Source: Perognathus longimembris pacificus
Lineage: Eukaryota > Chordata > Mammalia > Rodentia > Heteromyidae
Length of the DNA: 64,000 bases
Assembly (NCBI RefSeq): GCF_023159225.1
Contig: NC_063166.1
Coordinates: 78,269,785 to 78,333,784 of the forward strand
Direction: 5' to 3'
In this document: piece after piece, positions 52,800 through 63,979 of the stretch
Position numbering within the stretch: position 1 is the stretch's first letter
Layout: every line of letters starts with the position of its first letter
Program-made: the position numbers and the translations under genes
Notes under the pieces: model-generated
What the model was told of the DNA's origin: nothing
Seen by the model: only the letters and a program-made list of their open reading frames with translations
Database searches by the model: none

Positions 52800-53359
52800 C
52801 TAGTCTCAGTTCTTACGTAAGTTTTCTACTTTGTAAAGGAAAGTCAAGCTCAGAGAAACCTTTCTCTGGCCCTGGTCATGCTGGGCTCCAGCAGGTGCCC
52901 TGAGATCTGCTCTTAATGATGCCTCAGTTCCAACCCCCCCACCTACCCACCCACCCCTACCAGCCCAAGGAGGACACAGCCTGTTTGTTTCTCAGCACCT
53001 GTGGCTGCCAGGCCTGGCCCTGCAGGGTAAGCGCTGTGTGCAGGGTTTGCTGGTTTGCTTAGGGGTTTTGTTTGCCCTTCTTTGCAGCCTGAGGGTGAGA
53101 GCAAGTTCTGGTCTTGTTGGAAAGCAAGCCAGTGCCCAGCCGTGTGGGAAGCCACCAGCGGTCGGCAGGAGCAGCTCCAGTTCTGCTCAGGGACCACATT
53201 CTTTCGGCTTAGGTTCTCCCTCACCCCCATCCCCACTCTGGCTGGGATAGATTCAAACCTGAAGCAAACCAACAAAACCAACAACCTAGCAAGGTCCCTA
53301 CAAATGTGCCCAGCACTACTTCACTGGGCACAGTGGACCCCACAAATCCCTCTGGGAGA
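52800..53359. other. Unassigned DNA
   Basis: A C-rich run with (CCCA) units lies at 52934-52966. Frames up to 113 codons without domain. No gene. Confidence 0.45.
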
Positions 53360-53465
53360 GGCGCCTACTTACAGGGGAAGTCACCAAGGTACAGAGAGGC
53401 TCAGCAACTCGTCCACAGTTACACAGCACCTTGCTAGCAGAGCCAGGATTTGAACTCTGACATTC
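53360..53465 (-). mobile_element. MIR SINE, reverse
   Basis: 'acagagaggctcagcaactcg' (split) then 'gttacacagcaccttgctagc' and 'gccaggatttgaactctgac' are the reverse complement of the MIR core ('gagaggttaagtgacttgcccaaggtcacacagc' and 'ggattcgaacccaggtctg' themes). Confidence 0.7.
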
Positions 53466-53477
53466 TAGTCGGGTTTT

Positions 53478-53516
53478 GTTCGTTCGTTCATTCATTCATT
53501 CATTCATTCATTCATT
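53478..53516. repeat. (TTCA)n and (TTCG)n microsatellite
   Basis: Two TTCG units followed by about seven TTCA units. It lies just after the MIR. Confidence 0.95.
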
Positions 53517-53609
53517 GACAAGATCTCCTCCCTCTGTTGCCCATGGGTGGTGATACCAATCAGTTGCAGATGACACCATTTACCTAGTGGGCCTGCTGCC
53601 TGGTTGGGG

Positions 53610-53705
53610 AGTTAATACAGCAAAGCACTTAGAATGTGTCAAGCCCACAGCAGGCCCTCGCTTAGAAAGTGCTGGGCGCACAGTGGGTCCTCAACAGCTC
53701 TAGCT
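53610..53705 (+). mobile_element. MIR SINE 3' end
   Basis: 'gcaaagcacttagaatgtgtc' with 'gaaagtgctgggcgcacagtg' and 'gggtcctcaacag' (the two units may be a local duplication) matches the MIR 3' theme 'agcgcttagaacagtgcctggcacatagtaggcgctcaa' (in parts). Confidence 0.6.
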
Positions 53706-54879
53706 TGAAGTAAAGCCAGACCAGGGGCTATCACACCGCCAAGACCACCCCCGAGGACAGGGATCTAAGTATGGCGTTAGAGACCAACATGCCACCACGT
53801 CCAGCTCGCCTACACGTCCGGATGGATCACCTGACCCTTGGTGTGGGCACAGGCAGCAGACGCCTTTACGTGAGTCCCGGCTGAAGGAGTCGGCTGCTTC
53901 TCGTAGGAAACACTGAATCTTCAAAGTGCAGCAGTGCCTTCCCCTGCACGAGCCATTCTGGCTCGGGCCTCCTTGGGGGGGGGGGGTCACGATGGCCAGC
54001 GATGGTCCTTCCACTGTGCTGAGCACACGACTGACATTTCTCCCAGGCGAGGTGGAGCTGGGGACACCATTGTACTGCAGATGAGGTTGGGGGGCCTGGA
54101 TCAGCCTACGACTGCAGCTGGTCCTGAGCTGGTGTGTCTCCAGTGCGTGGTCACCGTCCTGGTCACGTCCAGGAGGGCGTTTCTGGCTGGTCCTGGGAGC
54201 TCCTCGCCTCTTGAAGTGTTCCTTTCTCTTTGCAAAAAAATCAGGTCCGGCCCTGCCCGGATGCAGACAATGATTCTGTTTCCTGTTCAAGCCCCTGCAC
54301 CCGGGAGCCTGGCCACACACGCCCTGGGGCAGGGGTCTCTGCAGGCAATGAAAGTGGAAATCCAGCCCTGAAACCCGTAACTCCCAGAGGCTGTTGTCCG
54401 CACACCTGCGCGCCAGCCACAGTGGTGCACAGTGCACACCAAAGACAATCCGTGCAGAGTCTCGCAATAGCTTCCCGGTGCCCGGCAGGGTGACCCGTGT
54501 GACATCATTCAGCTGGTCATCTCTCCAGCCTCACGGGTCTTCGTAGAAGCACAGAGCTATGGCGTCCAGCCCCATTCCTGGATTCTAGAATGTTCTCATC
54601 ATCCCTCCCAATAGGCCCTATACCTGTTAGCAGTCCACCCCTCGTCCTCCCTCCTCCGGGCCCGGCAGGCCCTGTAGCTGGGTTCTCCAAGGATGTTCGG
54701 GTGCCAAGCCAGGGTCCCAGCGAAGGGCCCGGGGCGGGTCCCTGGCGGGCCCTAGTCTCATCCCAGCCCCATAGCACGGGTGGAGGGGCAGGACTGGGCC
54801 CAGGGACGGCAGGGAGGGGCGGGCCAGGAGAGCCGCCCCCGGCCTCGCGGCTCCTCTGCCTCCCGGGCCGTATGTCACC
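53706..54879. other. Unassigned DNA with a long but unsupported minus-strand frame
   Basis: A 255-codon frame (53700-54467, minus) is the longest frame not caused by a simple repeat. I see no domain, signal peptide or splice-site structure, and its 3' end runs into the MIR. A 12-G run lies at 53975-53986. Chance remains the better explanation. Confidence 0.4.
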
Positions 54880-55060
54880 CAAATGAGAAGCCTAAATATT
54901 TTGTAGCCGTGAGCCATCTGCGGGTCTGATAGCGCGGAGCCGGGAGCCATGTGTGGCATACGGTGTTGACTGAATGTATGTGCATGCGCCTGGTACCCAA
55001 ACAAAGCTTGTTTTCCAAAACGGAGTGCGATGTGGGGGTGGGGGCCCCGCCTTCCCTGTG
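54880..55060. promoter_or_regulatory. Candidate conserved non-coding element
   Basis: AT-richer, repeat-free block 'gcctaaatattttgtagccg' ... 'tgtatgtgcatgcgcctgg' ... 'caaacaaagcttgttttcc' (55008-55026, SOX/FOX-like). The G+C-rich flanks and lack of a frame make it look like a regulatory island. Confidence 0.33.
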
Positions 55061-55330
55061 GTTTCGATTCCGGTCCCCAGTGGAAATTCTCAGAAATGAA
55101 CAATTCATACTTTTTTTTTTTTAAAGAAAAATACGCCCACTCTTCTGAATAGAGTGATAAGATCTCATCCCCACCAATGCCACCCCACCCAGGGTGGGGT
55201 ACGCGTCCCCTCCTTGGGCAGTGTCTCTACGCGGGGTGCACTGCCCTCCCGCTAGGCACGCGGGAGCCAGCTCGCTACATCCACGGTCTCCGGACGGTGG
55301 CGCTTGTCTTCGAGTTACTCTTCTTTCCCT
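55061..55330. other. Unassigned DNA
   Basis: Contains a T run at 55111-55122. No gene. Confidence 0.4.
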
Positions 55331-55438
55331 TGATTTTTGTTTCTGGAGACATGGCCCAGGCTAGCCTGAGACTTGCAATCCTCCTGCCCACTCTCCCAGG
55401 TTCTGGGATTACAGATAGGTGCCCCCACGCCTGGCTTA
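55331..55438 (-). mobile_element. B1-type SINE, monomer
   Basis: 'gatttttgtttctggagaca', 'caggctagcctgagacttgc', 'tctgggattacagataggtg', 'cccccacgcctggc' in reverse. Diverged but complete. Confidence 0.82.
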
Positions 55439-55462
55439 AACATAACCAGAGTCTTTATTTTT

Positions 55463-55632
55463 CCTTCTTTCTTTTTCTCCTTCCTTCCTTCCTTCCTTCC
55501 TTCCTTCCTTCCTTCTTCCCTCCCTCCCTCCCTCCCTCCCTCCCTCCCTCCCTCCCTCCCTCCCTCCCTCTCTCTCGTCCCTCCCTCTCTCCCTCCTTCT
55601 TTCCCTCCCTCTCTCCCTTTCTTCCTTTTTCC
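55463..55632. repeat. (TTCC)n and (TCCC)n polypyrimidine tract
   Basis: (TTCC) units at about 55480-55515 change into about 15 (TCCC) units to 55570, then a less regular tract to 55632. It lies about 25 bp after the B1 and yields Arg/Glu-Gly frames in reverse that are artefacts. Confidence 0.95.
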
Positions 55633-56224
55633 CATAATTCAGTCCAACTTCTCCTAAAGACAGGCCATGCTTCAACAATACACACACGTTCATTTTATCA
55701 CCCTAATTAAGCATATCCGCCTCAGTCTGGGGGCACCTTTGGCCTTGAAGGAGGCAAGTTTTCATCAAATTAAGGGCAGGGACATTCATGTTGATTGCTC
55801 TGCCCTGCTGGCCCCATTTCTAGAAAACTGAATTACCTAAATTGCCGGGTGCTGCCTCTGGACCCGTCACCCGGTCACTGTGTCTTTGTCCTCAGATCCA
55901 CAGCCCTTCTTTCTCCCACTCTGTCCTCTGTCACCAGGACCCTCTTCCCACCAGCCTTCACCACCCCCCACCCCCGTCTGGGGGCACTGGGCCAGGTTTG
56001 GCTGATTGAAGGCCCTGCCTGTGGGCTGGAGGTTGGGGTGGGCATCTCTCTTTCACCCTCTGCCAAGACTCGCCGCACATTTCTGTAGTGCTGGCTCCCT
56101 CCAGCCCTGGCCTGGCCTGCGAGCACTCAGTTCGGTATTACTGACGGATTGCTTCTCTAAGGAGACCAGCGGGCAGGTTCACGGCCCAGTGCTCGCTGCC
56201 AGCTTCAGTGTGGTCGGGAGAAAA
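55633..56224. other. Unassigned DNA
   Basis: No repeat or gene recognised. Confidence 0.4.
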
Positions 56225-56500
56225 CAGTCACCCCCATTTACGAGCAAATATTTTTGAAGGTGAACTTACTGAGGATGGTTTTCATCCCATAAAAGCAAAC
56301 AAGGTTCAAGGCTGTCCCCCACAGACCTGCCATTTAGCTGTTAAATGGCAAAGTATCTGCTAATGGCTTTGGCATTCTGGTGACTGGAAGAAGGCCCATT
56401 TGGAGGCATTTCCAGAACAAAGTTTGCAGTGTCTTGGTAAACTCGCATGTGACAGTTGAGTTGCCGTGCGTAGAACCCTTGGTTGGGGCTCAAGCCAACG
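56225..56500. promoter_or_regulatory. Candidate conserved element with a 9-bp inverted repeat
   Basis: Repeat-free AT-rich block. tgccattta (56328-56336) pairs with taaatggca (56342-56350) across a 5-nt loop, a perfect hairpin arm. Other motifs: 'gcaaacaaggttcaaggctg' and 'gtgacagttgag'. The hairpin could alternatively be an RNA structure. Confidence 0.42.
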
Positions 56501-57244
56501 GTGAAATATAGTTATTTCTTATGCCTCTGCTCCAGGAACCACTCCAGGACTGCATCTCTGTGTGCCCTTCTCAGCCACACCAAGGAGACAGCACAAGGGA
56601 AGAAGTGGACAGCACAAGCCTTATTCTAGAACAATCCTGTGGTTTTCAATCCCCATCCCTCGTGGCACCTGGCAAGCCGGATGGGCATTTACTCTCTCTC
56701 CTTCTTCTACCTAGGATTTTGGCCTAAGAAGCACGTGAGATGGGAAGAGGGGACAAGAGAGGGAGCAGGAAGGCATGGTCAGCATGAAAGCGTCCTGGGG
56801 GGGCCCATCCCCCCTCTACCCACCTGTGTCCTTTCAGACGAGTTGTCTTGTGCAGGCTGAGCAAGCCTGTGGCTCCTTTCTGCCCCCAGGCACTGCCTAC
56901 CCCCTCCCCCCAGCTCCCAACCAGGGAGGGGAGCAATGCCCCCCACCTCCACCTCGCCCCCTATGTCATGATCGGAGACCACAGGCCCAGAGCTCTGGGC
57001 TGAGCCTCCAGGGCCCCTGAGATTTGACCCTGTTACCCGCCGTGGACAGATGCTTCCCGCATGAACCCTACACAGTGGCGGAATTAAGTAAGGATGGACG
57101 TGTGCGAACTAAACCTAGGGTTCCTCTCCATGCCCTCCCCTGAAGTTCTGACTCCTCAGCGCCAGGCTTAGTGCCCAGGCCCCGAGTTCAGGTCAGGCTT
57201 CCCTACAAGATTGTTCTCCCCCCACCCACCAGCTGCCACCTTGT
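56501..57244. other. Unassigned DNA
   Basis: A C-rich stretch at 56902-56912 and short frames. No supported gene or interspersed repeat. Confidence 0.45.
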
Positions 57245-57372
57245 TCAGGTGGCTTCATCTCTTCACTGCCTCAGTTTCCCCTCTGCAAGGCAGGAAGACA
57301 CTGGCCCTGACCTAAGCAAGCTGTTGCAGTGACTAAACCAGGTATCGTTTCTAAAGTGCTCGGCACCCCGTG
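57245..57372 (+). mobile_element. MIR SINE
   Basis: 'cttgttcaggtggcttcatc', 'ctgcctcagtttcccctctgc', 'tgttgcagtgactaaacc' and 'ctaaagtgctcggcacc' follow the MIR order from the core to the 3' end. Confidence 0.6.
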
Positions 57373-58369
57373 CTGGCTCCCTCTGGGGTGCTCCACGCCC
57401 TCGTTTTTGTCTAGCTCACAGGGGAGCACGAGGAAGCCTGTCAGAGACAAGGAGAGGTTATTCCCCACCAAACTCTGATTTATTCTTGGTGTCCCGAAAG
57501 GTGATACCCCAGAGGCATGGATTTAAGCCATTCAGAAGAAATCCTGATGACTTTCAATCCCCCGTAGAAGGCTTATTTATGTCGTTATAGGCAGGCTCTG
57601 CTCTCTGCCATCAGACCAGCTCGCCACCAGCCCAAGAGAAGCTCCAGGCTTCATGGGGGGGGGGGGGGCACTGGGGAGGAAGGGGTGTTTTCTGAATCAG
57701 GAACTAGATGCCCTCATGACGGACACCTCTGCATTCCTACAGGTGCAGGGGTGCACTCAGGACAAGTGTCCCCAGCCACTCTCCCCCTCCCCGCCCCCCC
57801 CCCGCCCCCAAGCACCCTACCCACCCCCGCTCAAATCAGGCCGTGTCTACACCTTCCACTAGCGTGTGTGCGTGCAGGGCTCTGCATTCCACAGACTCAC
57901 ACGAGCCTCCTCCGAACAGCCTGTCTCCCCCAGTGACTTGTCACCGGCAAGCAGAGTGACAGCAGCGGCCTCTTCATTAACCAAGACATGAGTCATAGGC
58001 CCCAGGCAGGAGCCCAAGAAAAGTCACTTCCATTTTCCCCACATGACCTAAAACCGTCGTGAATCACCCACCCCCGGTCTGTCCTGCGTGATGCCCTGGC
58101 AGCTACTTTCTTCCATGAGTGTGAGTCGCTGGAATTGGGGTGCATGATTGGGGTGTGGTCACAGAGGTACCCCATACCTTCGCTAAAATACAGACTAACT
58201 AGGGCTTTGCCCCCTTTCCCTTGCCTTCTCAATGCCAAGGCCCGCTTTCAGGAGGGAGCAGCTGCGAAGAAGATCCCGGGCCACCAGGGAATCTGCAGCT
58301 GTGGAGGCCTCTGTCCCTCCCTGTCCCTCCGTCCCTCCCGTCTAGTCTAGGAAAACAATCTCCCTCTTG
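57373..58369. other. Unassigned DNA with G/C homopolymers
   Basis: 14 G at 57655-57668, C-rich at 57780-57810. No repeat or gene. Confidence 0.45.
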
Positions 58370-58700
58370 GCTGGCCCATCAACAATCAGACAGAATTGAT
58401 ACGCAGAGGCCCTCTGGAAATTTCCTCCTGCATGTTTTATATAAACAAGTTCATTTGTTCATTCGGCGAATCCACAGTTCTTCAAAGGCCCTGTTTATAG
58501 TAAAAGAAAGAAGCAGAAAAAATTTGGATTGGCTGGCAGCCAGCTCCACACCTCCAGAGCTGTCAAACTGTTAGAGCAACATTCAAAGCTCAGATGTTTA
58601 TGTTGAGATGGGCTCTTAAGCCAAAATGAAAATATTGTTCTTGGATGTAACGGCCAGCTATATGAGCAGTGCATGGGCATCTTGACAGACAAAAAGGCCA
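58370..58700. promoter_or_regulatory. Strong candidate conserved non-coding element
   Basis: Repeat-free AT-rich block: 'gttttatataaacaagttca' (58433-58452), 'cctgtttatagtaaaagaaa', 'gatgtttatgttgagatggg', 'gaaaatattgttcttggatg'. It has a high density of FOX-like TGTTTA and TATTG motifs without a frame. The G+C-rich flanks sharpen its edges. Confidence 0.42.
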
Positions 58701-59059
58701 GTGTTCTGCAAAAAGGTGGACAGAGTTGGTGACAGACCTCAGGCCCTGGACAGCCTGAGGACCCACCAATCCTGTGTCCTGGGACAGCACACAGAGCCTT
58801 TGACACTGACCAACATGAAAGTAACAAAGAAGAGAAAGTGCCCGAGCTCCGACCTCAACACACCGAGGGCCTGTTCTACATCCTTGGATCCTAGAGGGGG
58901 GGGAAAAAAATCTGCCTGGCAAAGACCTGAGGGTTGACTCCTTCCCAAGTTCAATGTTTTGTATTTGTGGTTAACAAGAATGAATAGTAACCTGGCCATC
59001 GCTTCCAGAGAAGGTTCACCAGGAAGAATGCCTTCTATCCGTCGAGATTAGTCAATTCC
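58701..59059. other. Unassigned DNA
   Basis: No repeat or gene is recognised between the candidate element and the old repeat. Confidence 0.4.
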
Positions 59060-59480
59060 GAAAATCCAGCTGAAGCCGAGTTAAGCCACCTGAGTTTTAT
59101 TGGGTCACAGTACCAGCCAGGTAAGGATTTCTTCCCCCCTTCAGGTATGGCTGGATCCAGGAACTCAAAAGATGTCGGCCGGTGGCTTCTCTTTCTCCTT
59201 TCAACCTGACATCCAGTTGGGTTGGCTTCATCCTGAGACAGGTGTTTGTTTACCGGTGGGGAGGTGGCTGCCACTGTTCCAGCTACTCACTCTGACTTCT
59301 CCATGACAGCAAGGGGAAGAGAACGTGTCTCCCTTCACTAAACCAGGGAGTTTTCAATGGCCACGTGCCCACGTTTTAGCCAATCACTGTGTCCACGGGG
59401 TGCTAAGTCTGACTGGCCCAACCCAGGTCACGTGAACAGCCTGGGACCCAGCCAAACATGGGCCCTAGAATTAGTTATGA
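59060..59480 (+). mobile_element. Old interspersed repeat, family unassigned
   Basis: 'ttttattgggtcacagtacc', 'ggtggctgccactgttccagc', 'gttttagccaatcactgtgtcc', 'ctgactggcccaacccagg' and 'tcacgtgaacagcctggg' follow an old mammalian theme with the motifs 'ccaatcactgtggcc' and 'ggcccaacctgggtcacgtg'. A shorter relative may lie at 22790-22990. I cannot name the family. Confidence 0.4.
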
Positions 59481-61117
59481 GAGCAAAGTAAATTGAGACC
59501 AAAGAAAAAAACTTGGTGTGAAGAACATATCAGAGCAGAAGAAAGGAGGAAGGAAATGCTGTGCTTGGTTTGAAGATGATGAAGCTCAGAGCATCTGCTC
59601 AGGTCTAGGTCAAGTCCCCAAGCTTATCTTTAAGGCAGTGAACCCCGAGGTCTATGGGAACATCCATGAGGAAAGCAGGTCAGCGCTGAGCTCCACAGTT
59701 CAGAGAGGGAGGGAGGCAGCGTGCCATAGCCCCGCCTCCCGGCCACTTGGGTCTCCGGCTCCTGTGGGGCTCCTGTGGGTCCCCTCAGGAATGGAGGAAG
59801 GGTGGCCCAGAGTTCCTGAGGGCGAGCCAAGGATGATTGAGGAGTTCGGTGGGCATCGCCCCAGAATAACATTGACCGCAAGAACTTCCCAGATCGATCC
59901 TCTCCCCCACCTTAATTTTATTAAGGCCACGCGGCTATGTTTTAATCAATTGCATAATCTTTGGTAATCACATTAAAAAAAGAATAAGAAGCCATTTATT
60001 CAGACTCAGGGTTCTCATAGCCGACAGTGTTAGGATAGAATTATTACATATATATTATTGATTTTGTTTTTATTCTTTCTATTGAAGAAGGTGGTTCTGA
60101 TTTTTTTTTTCAATTTTCTTCCTTACATGCACCTACCATGTAGATGTATTATTCTCACGGCCATCATTTCCGGGTGGGTGGTTCAGGGGCAAGAAGTGTG
60201 GCGGGCATTGAGCAGCCCCGGCCATCATCCATACCCCAGGACCTTTGCATCTCCCAGGCTGAGACTCCGCCCTTGTTACATAGTAAGCCTCGCTGCCCTC
60301 TCCCCTGGCAAGCATTTCTTTTAAATATGTTGACAAGAAAAACATATGAATGTATGCAGATGGAATACTTAGTAAATCATGCTACAGACATTTCACAGGA
60401 AATTGGAGAGTTGGGAAACCCTGGAGCAGCTTAGTCCCTTAAAACCACAGAACCTCCTCTGCCTTTGAACCTTGAGAACCACACAGCAAGGAGGTGGGTT
60501 TCACTGCAGATAGGGCTAACTGCTAGAAAATTCTCCCTTCCTTTGAGTCTTGACTCGAGGATTGACACAATGCCGGTTGTTGACCTTTGGCCCCACGCGA
60601 CTAGGGTTTTCACATCTGAGCTTGTGGACATTTCAAAGCCCATCTGATGGTAGATCAAGGACAAATGGCACGTGTGACCTACAGGACAGGAGTGAAGCCA
60701 GCAACTTTCCCAGCCCACCTTCCCTGCCTACCCTAGGGAACCGCCCCTTCTCTACTGTCACTCAAGGTGAAGCTGACTCCGCCCCATGACCTAGCACTGG
60801 CCAATGAAAGCAGTCTATTTCCCAGGCTGCTGTGATTGGCTCAAGCAATAGAACCCAACACAGGTGCTTGGGAGGCCCCCCAATGTCACCTATGTCCTGC
60901 CCTAGGTAGCCCAACCCCCAGGGGGTCCTGCACCCTCTCATTCATTAGAGGTTTGGGTTTCTTTATTCTGGAAACAGCTGGTGTCCAAAGATCAGGGCTC
61001 TACTATGATTTCCAGCCAAAATTGTTCCTAGGCCTGCCCCCATGCCAGAGCTGTTGGACAGGACCAGACCACTAATTCCTTTGCTCCTCGAAACCACACG
61101 GAGGTACATCGTAGGTC
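59481..61117. other. Unassigned DNA, partly AT-rich
   Basis: AT-rich at 59930-60130 with a T run at 60097-60106. CCAAT motifs near 60795-60845 may be part of an old repeat. The 149-codon frame 59518-59967 has no domain. No gene supported. Confidence 0.4.
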
Positions 61118-61225
61118 TATCTTTATTTCCAGATGAGGAAACTGAGGCACAAAAGTGGCAGTGCAACCTTCCTGGGTTCCTGTCAGTAAGTACCTGAGCA
61201 GAGGCTTGAACTCAGCAGCCTGGCT
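61118..61225 (-). mobile_element. MIR SINE, reverse
   Basis: 'ctttatttccagatgaggaaa', 'ctgaggcacaaaagtggcag', 'gtcagtaagtacctgagcag' and 'ggcttgaactcagcagcctgg' are the reverse complement of the MIR core. Confidence 0.68.
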
Positions 61226-61559
61226 GGGAACTTCAATCCCCCATGCTGTGGTTCTCGGGGTGGCTCCCGGTGCTCTTGGCGGGGGACAGGAAGGTGGGCT
61301 TCCCTTCAAAACCCACCCTGGTGAGGACGAGTTGCTTGGCACGGTCTCCTGAACCCAGTGCTGTTGATCGTGAACCTGGGCTTCCTATTTCTAAGCCAGT
61401 GAAGGACTTGGAGCCCTTCTTCATGGAGACAGGGCAGGGTCTCCACCGCAAGCTAGCGCGCGGCTCTCCTTCCTCTTTATCTGACCCACAGGGCCGAGCA
61501 CTCAACACGAATTCGACCCACAGAAGAAGAAATAAAACACCTTCACCTTGTGAACCTGG
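61226..61559. other. Unassigned DNA
   Basis: G+C-rich with no recognised repeat; several chance frames overlap on both strands. Confidence 0.4.
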
Positions 61560-61740
61560 AAACGGAGGGCAAGGGCCCAGTGCAGCCTGAGCATGCCCCC
61601 TCCCCCAAAAGAGCGGGCTTTGGCTGGGATAACCTCGGCACTGTCTGCACATGCAGAGCGACCGGGGGCTGCAATTCCATTGTTCATCTGGGGCCTCGCT
61701 TTACTTCAATGAGTAATCGCCAGCACCGCGCCAGTGTTCA
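61560..61740. promoter_or_regulatory. Weak candidate conserved non-coding element
   Basis: Repeat-free, with 'gctgcaattccattgttcat' and 'tacttcaatgagtaatcgcc' (61702-61721). The evidence is thin and only compositional. Confidence 0.22.
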
Positions 61741-61995
61741 AGGCAGGAACGGGGCGTGTGAGGGGTTCACGCCCTGCTCTCCCATCTGCCTTAGCCCCCA
61801 GCTACACCTGCACCGCGCAGCTGTCTCCCCGCCCCCTCCTCCCCCCCCCCCGTACTCCCCCCCACAGCCCCCAGGTCACAGGGAAGCTACGGAAAGTGCT
61901 CAGGACCCCGTGTAGTTCACCAACTACTGCCCAACGTGAGAAACACCGTGGCCAGCTAGTCTGGGGACATTTTAGACCCGTCAGGAAGTGGAAAG
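61741..61995. other. Unassigned DNA
   Basis: C-rich tract at 61826-61856. No gene. Confidence 0.4.
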
Positions 61996-62232
61996 AAGCC
62001 AGGCACTGGTGACTCACACCTGCAATCCTAACTACTCGGGAGATTGAGCTCCGAGGATTGAGGTTCGAAGCCCACTTGGGTAGACAAATCCAAAAGACTC
62101 CAAATAACCAAATAACCAGCAAAAAACTGGAAGTGGAGGTATGGCTCAAGGGGTGGAGCGCCAGCGTTTGAGCAAAAGAAAGTTTAAAAAGCCAAGCAAG
62201 AGTGAGAGGCTCTGAGGTCAAACTCCAGTATC
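61996..62232 (+). mobile_element. B1/Geo-type dimeric SINE ending in (CA)n
   Basis: 'gccaggcactggtgactcac', 'acctgcaatcctaactactc' (B1 half), 'ggaagtggaggtatggctca' and 'gtttgagcaaaagaaagttt' (Geo), end 'ctctgaggtcaaactccag'. The following (CA)n starts where the A tail should be. Confidence 0.85.

Positions 62233-62233
<1 letters not shown>

Positions 62234-62277
<44 letters not shown>
62234..62277. repeat. (CA)n microsatellite in SINE tail position
   Basis: About 22 CA units directly after the SINE at 61996-62232. Confidence 0.95.
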
Positions 62278-62278
<1 letters not shown>

Positions 62279-62559
62279 ATAGATTACAGAGCCTGGATTA
62301 GGAAGTAGGGCTGTAAAGAACAGGAAGTGGGAAAATCCCAAGTAAACCACAAGCCAGGGATCACTGTGTACGTCCATCATGTGGACAGTGAATGGGTGGT
62401 TGCACAAATGAAGCAAAAGTGTCTACCTCCTCCAAAGTGTGAGTTCAAGCAAGCTAGTACCCCTCCCCCCCACAGAGCCTCATTTCCTCCATTGGCACAG
62501 CGGGGTTGCTGATTATACACGAGATTCGATTCCTCAGCTCCAAAGTTGGTGCAGAGAAA
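62278..62559. other. Unassigned DNA
   Basis: No repeat or gene recognised. Confidence 0.4.
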
Positions 62560-62700
62560 TGCACTTGCTGAGCCATGCATCGTCACGCAGAGGTTATTTA
62601 AGCCAATTAAAGCCGGCTTTGGCACCAGCCTCCCAGGAGACTCTCCAGCTCCCCATCCGTCTCTATTAGTGTTCAAGGTCACCAGGGATGGCCTCCTTGG
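62560..62700. promoter_or_regulatory. Candidate conserved non-coding element
   Basis: 'catgcatcgtcacgcagagg' and 'ttatttaagccaattaaagcc' (62594-62614), with a TTAA- and AATT-rich core and inverted AAGCC(AATTA)AAGCCGGCTT, then 'ctctattagtgttcaaggtc'. Repeat-free, between G+C-rich neighbours. Confidence 0.33.
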
Positions 62701-63979
62701 GGCTGGGGCCTGGCGCCTTGCTCCTTACACTGGGGCCTTCCTTGCTTTACAGCCGACATCCCAGCCGACAGGCAGGTCCACTTGGGCTTTGCCCAGAAAC
62801 CAGGGCTTCTTCTGGAAGGCTTCCTTGAAGCAGTGATGCTGGCCAGCCCTGAAGCGTGGACAGGGATTAGGCAGGAAGCCAGGGGGAAGGGCTGAGATAG
62901 GAGAGAAGGGTCCATGCGAGGTCGTGGAAGGTGGACGGGCTTCCGACAGCAGAGATCCAGAAGCAAGCACACTTCTGGCTTCAAAACACCAACTCTGCCC
63001 ACAGAGGCCTGCACTTGCAAGGGTCACATTTCTTGGCCACAGCTTCCCCCTGGTGCCATGATTTCACTGTGGAGGGTCTTCCACGCCCCTGTGGCCCTAG
63101 GGTGTCTCCCCAGAGCGTGCTCAGCTCCCCCTCCCGGGCCGCCAGGGGCTGCTTTCCTACCCCCTTGGCTGGGGAACTGAGGGAGGGCCAGGACACGTGG
63201 AATGAAGCCTGCTGCTCTTCCTGAGATTCGGCGTTTCTCTTGGATAAACACTTGGTGTCAAGCCAGAAGCATTTTGGTGAATAACGAGCATTCTGTGTGT
63301 TTGCCGGCGTGTCCCGGGGAGGGGAGCGGTTGGAGGTCTTCACTGCCTCGTTCGGATCGAAGTACCTACAAGAGTTCAAGTCTACTTAGGGTTTAATCTC
63401 TGAGTAGGGTCCTGTGGAAGCATTTGGGAGGAGATTTTCGCATTTACATTAGAGATGGAGGAGGAGGGAGACTCTGGCTCCAGAGCCTGGGCTTTGTGTG
63501 TCTCTCACGGGCTGAATGCAGAGCCTCTGGCCAGGTAGGTCTTCCCAAGGAACTGAGGCAGCTAAGAACAAAGTAAGAGGCTCCACTGGGGCCTCCTTCA
63601 CTCTCTACTGAGCTGGAACTGGGGAGGCCTCCCGGCCCTTCCAGGCTGGGAAGGCAGGGAAGGGCAGGGTGCTCAGAGGCTGACAGATGGTCTTCAGTAG
63701 ACAGGTAGGGCAGCTTCCATGCTGGGGATATGGGGTCCCTTCCCACCCCATCTCCATTCCCAGCCCACCCTGGGCTGTGAGAAGTTCTGGAAGTATGGAT
63801 ATGAATGAGAAAGGAGTAGGCTTAGAGTCTAAACAAACATTAGTGTTTATCTAGGGCTTTGTTTTTGCTGTGGTCACCAAGCTGCATGTAGCCCAGTTCT
63901 GCCTCTCCAACTTCACCCTCACTCCTGTCATGCTAGCTAGCTCTTGCTGACTGCCTCGCTGGTCCTGGAGCAACTCAGG
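62701..63979. other. Unassigned DNA with one splice-acceptor-like ORF
   Basis: An acceptor-like 'ccttgctttacag' (62741-62753) precedes a short open stretch to about 62899 ending TGA. No homology or downstream donor is evident, so I do not call an exon. Nothing else is supported. Confidence 0.35.
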
